From positions 1-64,000 of the forward strand of contig JAHEWK010000013.1 of NCBI GenBank assembly GCA_020740775.1: a DNA stretch of 64,000 nucleotides, read 5' to 3'. Under the pieces are notes generated by a model. The model saw only the letters and a program-made list of their open reading frames with translations. It ran no database searches and was not told the DNA's origin. Source of the stretch: Ilyonectria destructans. Its lineage: Eukaryota > Ascomycota > Sordariomycetes > Hypocreales > Nectriaceae. This document shows positions 21,958 through 33,806 of this stretch, piece after piece. The translations under genes were made by a program, and so were the position numbers. Numbering within the stretch: the stretch's first letter is position 1; each line of letters starts with the position of its first letter.

Positions 21958-22851
21958 CTTGTAATCGGTACACGCAAACGCGGCTGCGCAGGGCAGCCCC
22001 CTGCGGGAGACGTCGTGCTGTTGCTATGGCCGCTTTCTCTGGCACTCTATTTTGGCGCTGATAGGCGTTAGGAGGATAGTGCTAGGCGGTATGCCCACGA
22101 AGCGGAAGTCCCTTATTATCTCCGACGTCAGTATGATTCCTGCCGGCGGACTGAAGTGGAGTACGGTATTACTATTAATCTAATAACCCGGGCGTCCCCT
22201 GTCGGGGACGACATACATCGCTATATAGGGGGCGCTGTTGACTAGCTTTAGACCTTGGTGGGTGTTGTGGTTTATGACGATGGGTATACCGGGAACGAAC
22301 ATAAAGACGGCAGGTATTGGGATTGTGCTGTTATTGCTGTGGCCTAATATTATTAAGGCTTCCTCCTCCGTCGGCTTGCTGCCTTTCTACTTATACTCAG
22401 AAATAAAGATGCAGAGCGGGGCCTGCTATTGCCTCTAGAAAGTAATTATCGCCTCTATATTCAGATTCTAGCAGTTCCTATTAAGCGGTATAACTACTGT
22501 AATTCCCAACTCCTATAGGATCTGCCTGCCTTCCTAGTAGTAGGTGTTGTTTAGATACTCTATATCCGACTGGTTCTGTACTTCTTGTCGAATGCGCGTC
22601 AGCAGCCTGCGTAGTCGTGGATCTTGCGCGGGACGGACTTGCTCGTTTAGTATTACTACTGTGGTGAACTTCCCCCATAGGGCGTGAGCTACGTTATGTT
22701 GTCGCTGCTGCTTCAGACTGAAACTATAATCTCCCTCCTACGGAATAATCGAGCTGGGGAGGAGAATTGATTTCTTCTGTATGGGATGGAACTGATAGAA
22801 GTCCCCATAAAAGACGACCACCGAAATGCCGCTGAAGTTTTGGCTGGACTT

Positions 22852-23505
22852 CTAGAGCCTGCAGAGCTGTTTGTTGACGGTGTAGAGTATCTGCACGCCC
22901 AGCATACTGATCTTGTCTATGATCAGGATATACTTCTCCTGCCAGTCTATCTTAGTCTGCCCGTCAATCCGGAGGCCTGCTGAGCCAGACGATATGAAGC
23001 CGTCTGGGTCTCCAGCCCGGCCGGCTCTAGGGGATGTATTTTTGGAAAACTTACAAGCGGAATGGATGGTAATTCCGTTGATGTTCGCCGCCGCTATACC
23101 GGAGGTCGCCGTCACCAGGAGGCGATAGGATTGTCCTGTACGGGCGAATAACTCGGCGACGGCTGCGATGACGCGCGACTTTCCGGTGCCGCCTTCGCCC
23201 CCAAGGAACAGGCAGAGCTGTAGGGTGCCGCTCTCGTCGTGCCGTACTTCGTCAAGTTGGCGGCAGATCAACCAGAGGGCAATCCTCTGTCTTCGGTTGA
23301 GCGTCAGGGACTCGGCCACCTGCCTCCCTACTTCGCAGAACGATGTGGACGGGCCGAACCGGATTCTCGCTGACGGCTCCGTGCCCGGGGATTGACATGT
23401 CCAGTCAACTTCCACAAAAGGGTCGTCCTGTTGACCGGGGCCGTTAAACCTGCTCTGCATCGTAGCTCTATGGACCGCCACTCCATCGCCTGACCCGCTC
23501 TGCAT
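22852..23505 (-). pseudogene. Helitron 1: PIF1 helicase ATPase core
   Basis: The 217-codon frame has Walker A as LGGEGGTGKS (near 23170-23205), then LLVTATSGIAAANINGITIHSA, a PIF1 family signature. Walker B is IIDKISML (near 22905-22930), where the family has Asp-Glu. The Glu-to-Lys change is a G-to-A transition, compatible with RIP, and should abolish ATP hydrolysis. Confidence 0.85.
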
Positions 23506-23574
23506 TCCCTAAATCGCCTTCTCTCGCTTGCAGGAGAGACCGGTCTGCTACACCTTAATGGATCTTAGCTGCTC

Positions 23575-25227
23575 CTACCCTGGGGTTTCCACTCCCAAGA
23601 CTGTCCCTCCTAGGATACTAACAATCTTTATCGCATCTTCAGCAAGGACTGCACCGTGGAGATCCTCCGTTGAACCGAGAGCGGCCGCTTGAAACTGGTA
23701 CATTTGCTCTAGCATTGCGGAGATCTCCTTCGAACCGGCCGTGATCTCCTTTGCAGATACCGCATTTCTCAATACGTCTACAAGGCGTGTCGCGGTCCCG
23801 ACGCTATCCGACCGATATGCTACGCTCTGTGTGTCGTTCCTCACGGCATTGCTAGATTCTGCCGCGTTAGCAGCGGGTTCGAGCTCCCCGGACAATGCCG
23901 CCCATTGCTTGGCGTCCTGCGCAACGTCCTCGGCCGACCGCTGCAGTAATTGGATGTTATCCACTAGCCACAAGATGCGCTTGGGAAGACGCATCTTTTG
24001 TCTGTCCCAGATGCCGTTGACGTCGCCGGACGTTTCACGCAGGAATGCCTGCCATGGGATAAAGAGGGCAAGATGTTGCACTGCTGCTCTGAAGCCAGCG
24101 ACACCCTTCGTTAGCTCTCAGCTCTCTGCTCCGCACTCTTCTCACCATTTCCTTCTTCTGTGGTTTGCCTGCACAAGTCACCGGGGCCGCTGTGTGGCAG
24201 GTCTCACGTACCTTCTATAGTAAGAATCGTCCTCCTCGGTGAAATCCATGCCCAGATACCCGTCGAAGCAGATGGTTGCATGCTGCCCTGGCCGCCGCAG
24301 CGCCTGAACCCACAACCTCGACAGCGGCCAGGAGCTGTCGAGTTCCACCTCTCCCCAAGCAACACCTTGCCCTTTCCGCTTCAGCCTGACCACCGACATA
24401 TAGTCGCATAGAGCCACGCTTCCGAGAAGCTTGCCGCGGTATGGGTACGCCTGCAACAAAGAGATCCTCTGTCCGCCTTCCCCCAGCAGGACCGTCTCTT
24501 CGACTGGCTCCTCCAGGTCCTCCCCGCCGGCTGCACGCCGCAGGAGGGACCAGCGCCTAAATATGTGCCAGTACAGGGTGCATACGTTCAGAAACGTCCA
24601 GGCGTTGCTGCTTGTGAGCTCTGTGCCATACCCCTGAAAATGGGCCACCACCTCAACCTGCGACAACGCCCGCTCCGTGAAGATCCTGTTGGCCACGCGC
24701 AGGAGAAACTGCCGCGTTCGGTTCTCCCGGCCGTCACTCTCGGTCGAGCGCGGCTCGTCATTCGGCTGATCCCTCGTCGTCCCGTCGCCCAGGAGCCGAA
24801 ACAGTTCCTTGGCTGCCACCACGCGCTTCCACACCGGATCCTCTACCTTGGTGGCATAGTTGGTCACGTAATAGACGAGAGCCAGGCCCTTGCATTTCGT
24901 CACGATGAAGGATATGTCGTGGTTGTGTCGCAACCCCACCGCCATCGCCTTGTTCCACCGATTCACCAGGCTGTGGCCGCGCTGAATTCGCAGCAGCCCG
25001 TCCTCCGTGAAGCAGGTCTTCTCGACCAATTGCCAAGGCGCCCCAAACCTGCAGGGATTCTGCCTCTTCTGTCTCCCAATAGCATATTTCACACATGTAG
25101 GGCTACGTGTGTGGACTTGAGTGGCGCCGGCGCAGAAGTTCGCTTCCTCCTCGAATGATGCGGCGAACTGGGCCGTATTGTCCATCAACGATGATATCTC
25201 GCCGGTTACCGACCTACCCGCCCGCAC
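23575..25227 (-). pseudogene. Helitron 1: end of Rep domain and linker
   Basis: Two frames (24178-25227 and 23575-24081) continue the element. Near 24870 the sequence ISFIVTKCKGLALVYYVTNYATK matches in position the tyrosine motif of Helitron Rep domains, where one or two Tyr attack DNA; two Tyr residues are present. The rest is the variable linker between nuclease and helicase. Stops at the joins break the protein. Confidence 0.72.
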
Positions 25228-25266
25228 TCCCGCAGATGCCTCTGCGTCGAGGTCCTACTGCACGTG

Positions 25267-26169
25267 TCAGAACGTACTTATCGATAGCTTGCCCCGGTCG
25301 TTGGGCGAACCTACCTCGGTAAAGACACTGTTTATGTACTCGATCACCCGTTCCCGGTATGCAGCTTGGTCCTCCCTCCCAACATCGTTCATGAGGGAGC
25401 TCAGGTGTATGTTTCCCTGGAGCCAGAGAAGGCCGTGGAGCTGGAGCGCACCCCTCTCGTTCGTCTCTACCGCCCCGTAGTACTGGCTGACACGGCCAAA
25501 CACCGAGTCCTCCCCGATCCTCACGTAGTGTTTGAAGAACATAGAGATCTCCCGGTGGAAGAAGATGGCAGAGCTCAGGGGGTCCGATATCGCGAGTCGG
25601 ACCCTTTTGTACACCTGATCGAGACTTCTCAGGAATTCCTCGGCTTCGCCCGTCTTGCGGGTGCGGTATGCGGCGAGCTTAAGCTTGATCGGGTTCGTAA
25701 TGTCGTTCGGGTTGAGTGTGAACCATATCGCGGCGGTGCCGTACCGGATTATGAGGGACTTGATCTTCCGCCGTATGGCTAATCGGCTCTCCCTCGACAT
25801 AGGCTGACGGTAGCCGTACAGCGACAGGCTTCTGAGTAGTCGATTGACACCTTGGTCTGTGGTCTTCCCGAAGGCCTCCAGTTCGACCCTCGCTCTTTCA
25901 AGTCTCGCCGCCGTCAGCGCTTGGATGGTGCGCTCTACCTCAGGGAAATCGCTCTTCCTCACGCTAGCCATGCTCACGCGACGATTTCTTGACCGGACCC
26001 CCATATTGAAGACAAGAAAGGCAAGCACGGGGTGCGCTGCAAAGCGGCCGCCGTGGCGCTGGAGAACCAGTTTAGCCCATGCCTCCAGACTCATGTTCCG
26101 GGACGACACCAACTGTTGCGCAGTGACTTCCCCCTCGACAGCACGAAATGCCTCCCCTTCTGCACCCAT
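25267..26169 (-). pseudogene. Helitron 1: Rep (HUH) nuclease domain
   Basis: The 300-codon frame includes the Helitron-like N region, with the family pattern AIWFTLNPNDITNP near 25700 and FFHREISMFFKHYV near 25540. The metal-binding motif reads LQLHGLLWL near 25430, whereas active elements have His-x-His. The first His has become Gln, so strand cleavage should be impaired. Confidence 0.82.
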
Positions 26170-26235
26170 GACGCATTCCTCGGCCTGCCGAGGACCACCC
26201 TTACCTAGCGGAAATAGAGTCGGGAATGCTTTTGC

Positions 26236-28262
26236 CTAAAACCACGTGTCAAAGGAATCCGCAAAGTCCTGGCCCCGGGAGATAACGATATACGGCTCAG
26301 CCGCGCACCCGTGCCGCACCTCGGCCGACCCTCTCCAGGCGGCTCCGCCTATGGAATCCACAAGATACCGCAACTTTTCCACGTCCGCAATGTCTGGCCG
26401 GCAATCCAAGCCGAACATGCCGGACGATCCGATCTCGTGCACAACATCGCGGCTGTTGTCAAGCCCACGACCAGTTTCTTCTGTGCAAGCCACGCCATCC
26501 CCTGCTGCGTTTCCAGAGATGCCCCGGTCCTCGGTCAGTGATGCCATGACTTCCCGGATGTCTACCGGACCCGGATCGTCAAGTCCACATTCGGTCGGTG
26601 GGACGATGTGTGCAGTTTGCGTCTTTTCTCTTGCCGAAGGCTCGTTCCGTTCCAATCGACTGTAGACCTAGGATGGCACGCCATGCGACGGGGTCTCCCA
26701 GCTATCCAGTTCCGCCTTATCAATATTGATGTCGACATACAGAGGATTGTTTCCCTTCAGCCACATCAGCGCGTTCTCTACAACACGGCGACGGACCGAG
26801 AGGAGCACGGCCAGATCACTTGGCTCTGGCTTCTCCGGCCCCTGCCATGACACATAGATCTCGTCCATAACCTTGAGCAGCGGATACAGCAGCACTTTCG
26901 TCACGAGCTCCTATACGTTATTTGGGAATACCGTAATATACCCCTTAACGTATCTCGGATATTTAGTGCTCTGCCGGTGTCCGTCTGCGATGTTATACTT
27001 GGTGATAAAGCTATAGCACGAGTTGAGCGCGATGAGCTTCTCCTCGACCGGCGTAAGGCCCTTCAGCTCTTCGGGAAACATATGCTCGCACCCCAACCGG
27101 CAGTGCAGCTGCCCTGCCGGAGACAAGGTCCCTCTCTTCAAATACCTCATACAGTCGGCACATCCATAAATCTTCTCCCCCACAGGGAAGCACCGGACGC
27201 ACTTAAAGGGTAATCCATCGCGCTTCTCGACAGAACTTGCCATCCACCAGTCCTACTTAACATCCTCCAGCTCTGCCCTGCTGTACTTACGGTAGCAGAA
27301 CATATAGATAAGGATCGGTAATATCCTCATCTCATAAAACGCCTTATAAAATTCCTAGACCGTCTTCACCTTCCTCTCGTAGAGCACAGGCACATACCAT
27401 TCCTGTCCGTATAAGAGTCGCTCCTTCTCCGCAAACTCTTCGTCGAGCGCCTCTAAGACGCTGGCGAGGTCCCCCGCCTGTTCTTCCTCGTCCCTCTCTC
27501 GGCGGACCGCGGCCCTCTTGCGCTTCGGCGCTGGCTGATCAGTGCGGCCAGAACCCGCTCTCTTCCTTCCCGGCTGCGGACTCAGCCCCGCAAGAGGAGC
27601 ACCGTCCTCCGCCGCATCCTCGGCCTCGCCGGCGACTTGGCCGAACGACTCCACTCTCCTCGTCCGTCTCCGTTGCCGAAAATTTTCGTTTCTCAACTTC
27701 TCGGAAGTGTCAGCCACCGTTCGAAGCCCCAGACCTGCGACCAGAGACCTTCGCCCAGCCTCCAGCATTTCCTCCCATGGACGGGAATCTGATCCCGCGA
27801 GCATCGCCGTATTCGGCTGATTGTGCGCTTCTTCCTCGCTGGCCGGTCGTGGGGCTAACGGCACCTCGCTGCCTCCGTCTATCTGAACGGACCGGAACAA
27901 TGCTCCAGGCCTTCCAAGCTGGTTATTTCCCGGCCTTGCAGCCTCGTTGTTTCCCGGTCTGCCTTCTAGGCTCCTTGGCTGCCTCTCGACGCTGCCAGAC
28001 TCCCTCGGTTTCCGACCCCGCCGCCTGCGAGAGCCCTTCTCCCTCGATTGTTCGTACTCTCTTTGCGTCGCCTCTAAAATATCAGCCGACGTCCGGATGC
28101 CGAGACCCGCCAGCCCCGAAGCGTCGACCGCTCCCAGCGGCACTGAGTTGCTCTCTGTCCTAGCTGCCTCCTGGAACTGCTGCTACACAGCCTCAAAGAT
28201 ATCCGCTGATGTACGGATTCCCAGACCAGTAAGTGCTATGTTCTTGCGATTGCGTGCATTCC
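26236..28262 (-). pseudogene. Helitron 1: N-terminal and zinc-finger regions
   Basis: The frames 27355-28143, 26911-27243, 26668-26904 and 26236-26655 are consecutive pieces. The first is Arg/Gly/Pro-rich and disordered. It contains repeated copies of a short motif, GLGIRTSADI(L/F)EA, near 28220 and 28095, with a diverged GLGLRTVADT near 27720. The second has a Cys cluster (KCVRCFP, YGCADCMRY, CRLGCEH) typical of the Helitron-associated zinc-finger region, followed by NSCYSFITKYNI. Confidence 0.7.
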
Positions 28263-28790
28263 GTTGATGGAACTGGTCGGCTAGACTCTCCTTCTGTATA
28301 ATGAATCGCCTTTACTAGCTCTCCTATGTCAGTATTTCTGCCACGCTGTATAAAACATGACGCAGGGCCCCAGATAAATAATCCTGCCACCTTCTCTATG
28401 ACCTCCTACCATCCGACCCTGGGCCTTGCCCTGCCCAGTCCGAGAATCCATTCTCTGCATCTTAACCCGGGTCTCCCCTGATCCTTTGCTCCGGCAGAAA
28501 CTTAGAAACCATTCCACCCTGAGATGTAAAGATAGACGCCGTCTTGCCTTGAAACCGTAGTAACTTCTTCATATGATTTTAATGTCCGCTGTGTTCTGTC
28601 CTTCGCCAATCGCTTTTGCGGATATATATTAAGGTTTCTTCCTCTAACACTATATCCGTTATAGCCCCTGAAGGCTCGACGAAGGTGGTATATTAAGGAT
28701 TTGGAATTACTCCCCAATATAAGCCGCCTATACTACCCCCGGCTTCCTGGCTCTTTCTGCAACTTGCTTCACCTTCAACCTCTATTCGTT

Positions 28791-29370
28791 ATGTCTCGGC
28801 AGGCAACCTTCTTGAATACTATCCACTTGCGAGACTTTGTCGATAGCGTTACAGACGACCCAGGTCGGAAAAACGCACCCAACTATATGGAAATCCAGAC
28901 TGAAGTTAATATCTTCGATGAGGACGGCTTCTATAGTTCTCGCATCGACATTAGCCCCATCCGCACCCATATTCATGCCTATCTGACGCGAGAAGAGCGG
29001 GAGCTCTATACCCCTAACACATTCTTCTATACAGACGGCCGCTTCTCCGCCGCCCAGTCTGCGGCCGGCATGCTAGAGATTAGCGTCCAGGCCCTCAGTT
29101 TGTTGAGGTACATTACGACTTACACTCGGCCTCACACAGGCTGACCTTCCTAGGCACCCTAGTGACGTCTCCGACTTCGAAGAGTATCGCCGCTACTTAC
29201 CAGGATAGTGGTGCCCGATAGTGACCGTTATTGGATCCGTGCCATCGCCCACCGACAACACCAGCGATCCTTCTGAACCTTGCCGCTTTACTATTGAAAT
29301 ATCTGTATACGACGCCTCAAAGGCATCTCCGGTCCTATTCTCCGTGACTTATTTCTTTGAAAATACGAAG
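28791..29370 (+). pseudogene. Helitron-associated small ORF, possibly OB-fold (RPA-like)
   Basis: The frame starts with MSRQATFLNTIHLRDFVD at 28791. It is open to 29144 and then continues as protein-like sequence in another frame, with stops, to about 29370 (segments PIVTVIGSVPSP and FTIEISVYDAS). The later part has the alternating beta pattern of an OB fold, and Helitrons often carry a second ORF for a single-stranded-DNA-binding RPA-like protein. It lies divergent to the transposase, just beyond its N-terminus. A frameshift and stops indicate a pseudogene. The RPA assignment is inferred from context and pattern. Confidence 0.5.
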
Positions 29371-31480
29371 CGGTGACAAAAAGTCAGAACACCATTACCT
29401 GGAGCTCTTCTGAGCATTACCGCTAAGGTAGCTGGTCGCACCACTGATACCAATTAACTGGCCCTCCGTATCCTTAACTTAGCCTACATACCGAGACCTG
29501 CTCAAGCCCCCCCGGCCACGCTAACTCCGACTGCCACTCCGCCTTCAAAGCGGTCCGCTCGCTGGGAGGGCCGGGCCACTCCATCCACCCCTTTAAAGAG
29601 ACAGCGTATCTTCAAGGGCGCTAGCGACGTTGCGGAGCTATCCTACGGGAATCTAACTTCACAAGAAGCAATAGAAGGCTGTCTCCATCTGCCGCACATA
29701 GCAGATAGCACAAGAGCCTCACCCAATCCCCTATCTCCATTAACTATAGCTGATATTAGGGAATCCTCAATCATATTAGCCCCTTCTCCCAGTCTTAATA
29801 GTGGAACACAGCCGCATTACAGCCAGCACCCCCCTAAGAAATATACCGATAGAGAGTAGACAATAGTTACTGCTATAGTATCGGACGCCTCTATATTTAA
29901 ATTTATTTCTCCCTTTCACCCTACTATCCTATAGCCTAGCTATAACTCTCAATCTTATAAGGCGATTCTTATAAGGTAACTCCCCTACTCAGTTACTTTC
30001 TTCGTCCCGAGGTACACATACTCCCCTGTATATCTTCCAGTCTGCCTTCTGGTAGTCTTTACTACAGTATACTACAGCCTTATACCGCCTATACTTCCTG
30101 ATCCCTTCTATCTTTCCGCATACCGCACAAACTATAACTCCTACCCAAGCCTCAGCCCCTGCTCTAACTTTAAATATCTCCTCCTGGATAGCTTGTTACA
30201 TCTGGCTTTCATATTTGCCTTTCCTATACACACTGCTGATAAGAACCCTAACGTAGGGATTGCCCTCTTTATAAAGAAAGGATATTAGTGTCTACAGAAC
30301 GATCGCAATAGGTAATCTGCAAATTCCGCAAAATAGATTGGACGCTACGCGACAAGCCGGTTCATATTCTTTCAAAAAAGGCAACACTACACATTAAAAA
30401 CAATAGGCATATAAATCATCTTGCCAGGCATCGGATAGGGGCCTAATAAGACTCTTTAAAATCTCATAAATAAAATTTAGACCTTTAGGGATATTATTGC
30501 AGAAAAATTAGAACCGAATCGGGCACATCGCTATATTTACGATAAGGGAGAGGATTGTAGATGCTATATTTTCTTTGCAATTAAATGAATTAACCACAAT
30601 AGCTCTAATCGTGAGCTTTTAGGAGAGTAAGTGCCAGCGGTATAACTCTGCCCGGATTGCTATTAAGGTTTTCCTAATGTTTTGTAAAGAGCCTTAATAC
30701 ATTTTATAGTCTCGATATACCAATCACACCTCACAGTCGAACTTGGGACGACGTCACAATAACCAAGCTGCTAATCTTGCTACTTCATCCAAATTTCATG
30801 TCAGCTTAAAATTTTCTCAAGTTGCGTTAGCCGATTTTCGTCTTTCACTTCGTTCCTCAAGGCTCTTTTTTAGGCAGACCGCTTGCAGTTTGCGTCTCCT
30901 GTGCCGCCATCTTTTTCCCGGCCTCAAAATCACCTGACTCTCCCAATCAAAAAGTTTGCCTTTCGGTACGAAAGGTCTTCTTAAGCTCTGGGATTTTCAC
31001 CCCCAAAATTTGCGCCCCCCCCCCCTTGCAAAATTACCGGATTAGGTGATTACCCGATTCGGAAGCGCAACTGCACCTCCTGTTGGTCCGGATTAACCCC
31101 ATCCGAATGCCCCCAGAGGTACCAATCTTCTCTTCCTTATTTAGCAATCCGCACATATAAACTCTTATTCGCTCTCTGAGATTAAGTGTAAAGGAGTCTT
31201 CTTTTAAGGGTTTCTTATTGTTAATATTCTTTAAATATATAAATAGATATTTAATTCTATATAATATACTATAACTCTTTTATTATAATAGCTTTAAATA
31301 TGACGATCGGTACACTACTCTATACTCGTGAGTCTAGGGTAGGCAGATCCTGATTGGTTTATGTAACAGTCGAATCAGGCGGGTCAATAACTTGAACAAT
31401 CGTTGTCACGTCTGGTAATGGTAGAGTAAGAAGGGTACTCAATGTAACCAAGTTGTATTGATAGCTGAGGAGCTGCCCAT
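29371..31480. other. Non-coding remainder of the Helitron zone
   Basis: Protein-like but heavily stopped sequence continues to about 29700, then composition becomes AT-rich. The segment contains an 18-base inverted match (30846-30863) to the 21312 repeat and a homopolymeric C run (about 31014-31024). No gene was recognised. Confidence 0.5.
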
Positions 31481-31533
31481 ACTAGATGTGCACTTCTCAG
31501 TTGACTATATACAAGGTGGATCGCATGATTGGT

Positions 31534-31595
31534 GGAGCGCTCGATCCAAGAGCGCACCGCTCCAGGATCGACGCTCCAGGAGCGCAACGCTCCTG
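31534..31595. repeat. Cluster of nested GGAGCG/CGCTCC hairpins
   Basis: CAGGAGCG-CAA-CGCTCCTG (31577-31595) is a perfect 8-bp stem with a 3-base loop. Just upstream, GGAGCG-CTCGATCC (from 31534) pairs with GGATCGA-CGCTCC (about 31565-31577) in a larger imperfect stem that encloses a further AGAGCG/CGCTC pair. The remaining sequence around it is AT-rich and featureless. Confidence 0.7.
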
Positions 31596-31679
31596 TTCCT
31601 GCGATCCTACAGTGATTGGTCGGAACTCAACTGTGGGTCCTACGAACTGCCGTCCTAGACCGCCTTCCTGGCCTGGGTC

Positions 31680-33006
31680 GTAACATTAAAACTAAAAAGA
31701 GAGTTATTAAAATCAGGAAAAAATATCCTCTTATAATATAAAAAACAGTATTATTAATACTTTAGCAGCGGAAAGGGACAGGAACAACACCCAACTCATT
31801 AACTTACCCTAGGGGAGATGCACAGAAGGTCGTCGCACAGGCGTCTTGGATGGTCAGCCCGAAGCTGCACCAGACTATGCGTATGTGGTCGGATTGGTCT
31901 GAGGCTTAAGTCTCCTGATAGGGAAGCATCTCATGAGATAGAATGTCGAGTCGGTCGCAGGAAGGTCTGCTGGCAAGGCTTCAATAAGGCCTGCGGCGGC
32001 CCGATATCTGAGGGTGGTGGAAGACAGAGGTTGGACAAGGGTCGTAGTGACGGTCAAAATAGACTCAAATAAATCTCTCAAAAATGAAGGCCACAAATTA
32101 ATAGACTTCCTAGCTGTCCCGAGACCTTACGGTCTCTCTGACTCCCAGGAAGAATCTCTGATGAAGTGAAAATCGATGCTCTCCTCCCTGTGCAGGCTCT
32201 GACCTTCCCTTTTAACCTCATCCGGACCACCCTAGAGACATCCCCACTAGCGACCAGCTAGCCCAAGAGTCCCTGACCGCCTGCCACAATAATTATAATA
32301 AAATAAGCTTTTATATAAGAATAAATGAAATTTATTTTACTTTTAAAAATAAAATTTATAATTATTATTTTTATTTAATTTCATATTTTATTTTTCCTTA
32401 ATTTATTTAAAATTTTTAATTTATAATAAACTTTTTTATTTTTTTTTATTTTTAATTAATATTTTTAATAATATAAATAAGTTAAATAAGGAAAAGTTTT
32501 AGTTAATTTTACTTAAGGTTTTAATATTTCTTTTTTAATTATTTTTTTTGCAATTTAAATAATCTATTGAGTCGGGGCTTTTCGGTCTGTGGGGATGAAG
32601 GTCATCTGATCGGATGCTTGCAGCCACTAAGGCTAGGATTGGTGGGTTCCTTCAACAGGAAATGCCGTACCGGGTAGGGACCAGTAGCCAGACCTATTGG
32701 GGCCATAAATTGGGAAGGTCTCAGACGGGACCTTCGACACAGGATCATCATCCAGCATCTCATTCAATTGACAGTCTTTTGGCCTATTCTTTTGAGACCC
32801 ATTAGAAGTCTATTTGATCAAACGGTACCAGCTGCAAAAGATATCTATTTTGCTCAGCTGTACGACTTACCTGGACTCCAAACCTGACCATATTCGATCT
32901 TCCCGCCACAACACTATTGCAACCATCATAGCTCTGCCTCCAGGGTGGGTTGTGTGTTCTTAGTGTTCTCTGCTCACTCCCTCACTCACTATTTTAATAT
33001 TTATTT
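31680..33006. other. AT-rich non-coding stretch
   Basis: Mostly low-complexity A/T, especially 32280-32560, with islands of normal composition at about 31800-32270 and 32570-32980. Frames in the islands (31818-32072, 32614-32805) are short and carry no domain. No gene was seen. Confidence 0.5.
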
Positions 33007-33185
33007 AAAATATTATAAATTATATTAATATAAAAAATATTATAAATTATATTAATATAAAAAATATTATAAATTATATTAATATAAAAAATATTATAAA
33101 TTATATTAATATAAAAAATATTATAAATTATATTAATATAAAAAATATTATAAATTATATTAATATAAAAAATATTGTAAATTAT
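33007..33185. repeat. 27-bp AT-only tandem array, about 6.5 copies
   Basis: The unit aaaaaatattataaattatattaatat repeats head to tail six times almost without change, with a partial diverged seventh copy. The unit is itself nearly palindromic. High identity between units suggests recent expansion. Confidence 0.85.
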
Positions 33186-33229
33186 AATAAGAATATATAT
33201 ATAAGTTAATTATAATATTAAATAACATA

Positions 33230-33627
33230 TGTGATAAGCGAGCGTCGCAGTAAGATTTTCACCTTAAATCGCGATTTTAAAAAAATTCTTAAAAATCTAA
33301 ACTAAGTCTAAAATAGCTAGGATTTCTAATATAGTTTATATATAAAATATTTTATTTTTAAGAATTTTTTAAAATTATATATACTTATAGCGCTAGCGAT
33401 ATAAAATTCGCACTGTGATATTTACTATTTTTATTTATAGCTAGCTTAATAATTTTTTAAAAAAGTCTAAAGAAATACTAGCTAATTAACTTTTTAATTA
33501 AATAACTAAAATTAACTTTCTATAAATCCTAGAGCTATATAGCCTATTTTAGAATATTTAAGATTTATAGTTTTAAGTATACAGTATAGGTGCGACAATC
33601 GCTTGTCTGCGACGCTCGCTTATCACA
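33230..33627. mobile_element. 398-bp TIR element (MITE) with TA target duplication
   Basis: The ends are perfect 21-bp inverted repeats: TGTGATAAGCGAGCGTCGCAG at 33230-33250 and its complement at 33607-33627. A TA dinucleotide abuts each end (33228-33229 and 33628-33629), which is the target-site duplication of Tc1/mariner-type transposons. The interior is AT-rich, has secondary inverted repeats (attttaaaaaaattc / gaattttttaaaat) and encodes nothing. It is a non-autonomous element that needs a transposase from elsewhere. The unmutated TIRs suggest a fairly recent insertion. It lies about 180 bp past the stop of TPR-CHAT copy 2. Confidence 0.9.
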
Positions 33628-33806
33628 TACGTTAATCTTAACTTTAAGAAATAAAATATATTATATTTACTAGTAAAATTATATAGCTACTATATAGACT
33701 ATATATTGCTAGACTAAACCTTAATCTTCTCTTTTGCTAGTACAATTCATATGAGATAAGAATCGCAAGCAGATAAAGAAAAGAATAAATCATTAACAAA
33801 TACTAA

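Larger units (their letters stand above)
21685..28262 (-). mobile_element. Helitron 1 relic (Rep/PIF1-helicase element)
   Basis: Minus-strand fragments in the correct order make up one Helitron transposase: an N-terminal repeat region, a Cys-rich zinc-finger part, the Helitron-like Rep domain, a linker and a PIF1-type helicase. The parts are separated by stops and frame changes. Two catalytic positions are lost: the first His of the HUH motif is Gln, and the Walker B glutamate is Lys. The element is therefore dead. I could not identify the 5' TC or 3' CTRRT ends. Confidence 0.85.

Noticed and set aside
28147..28267. Plus-strand repeat protein with KISADVR motifs
   Set aside because: It is the antisense of the GLGIRTSADI repeats in the Helitron 1 N-terminal region.
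33007..33185. Possible CRISPR array
   Set aside because: The repeats are contiguous without spacers, purely AT and in a eukaryotic genome.
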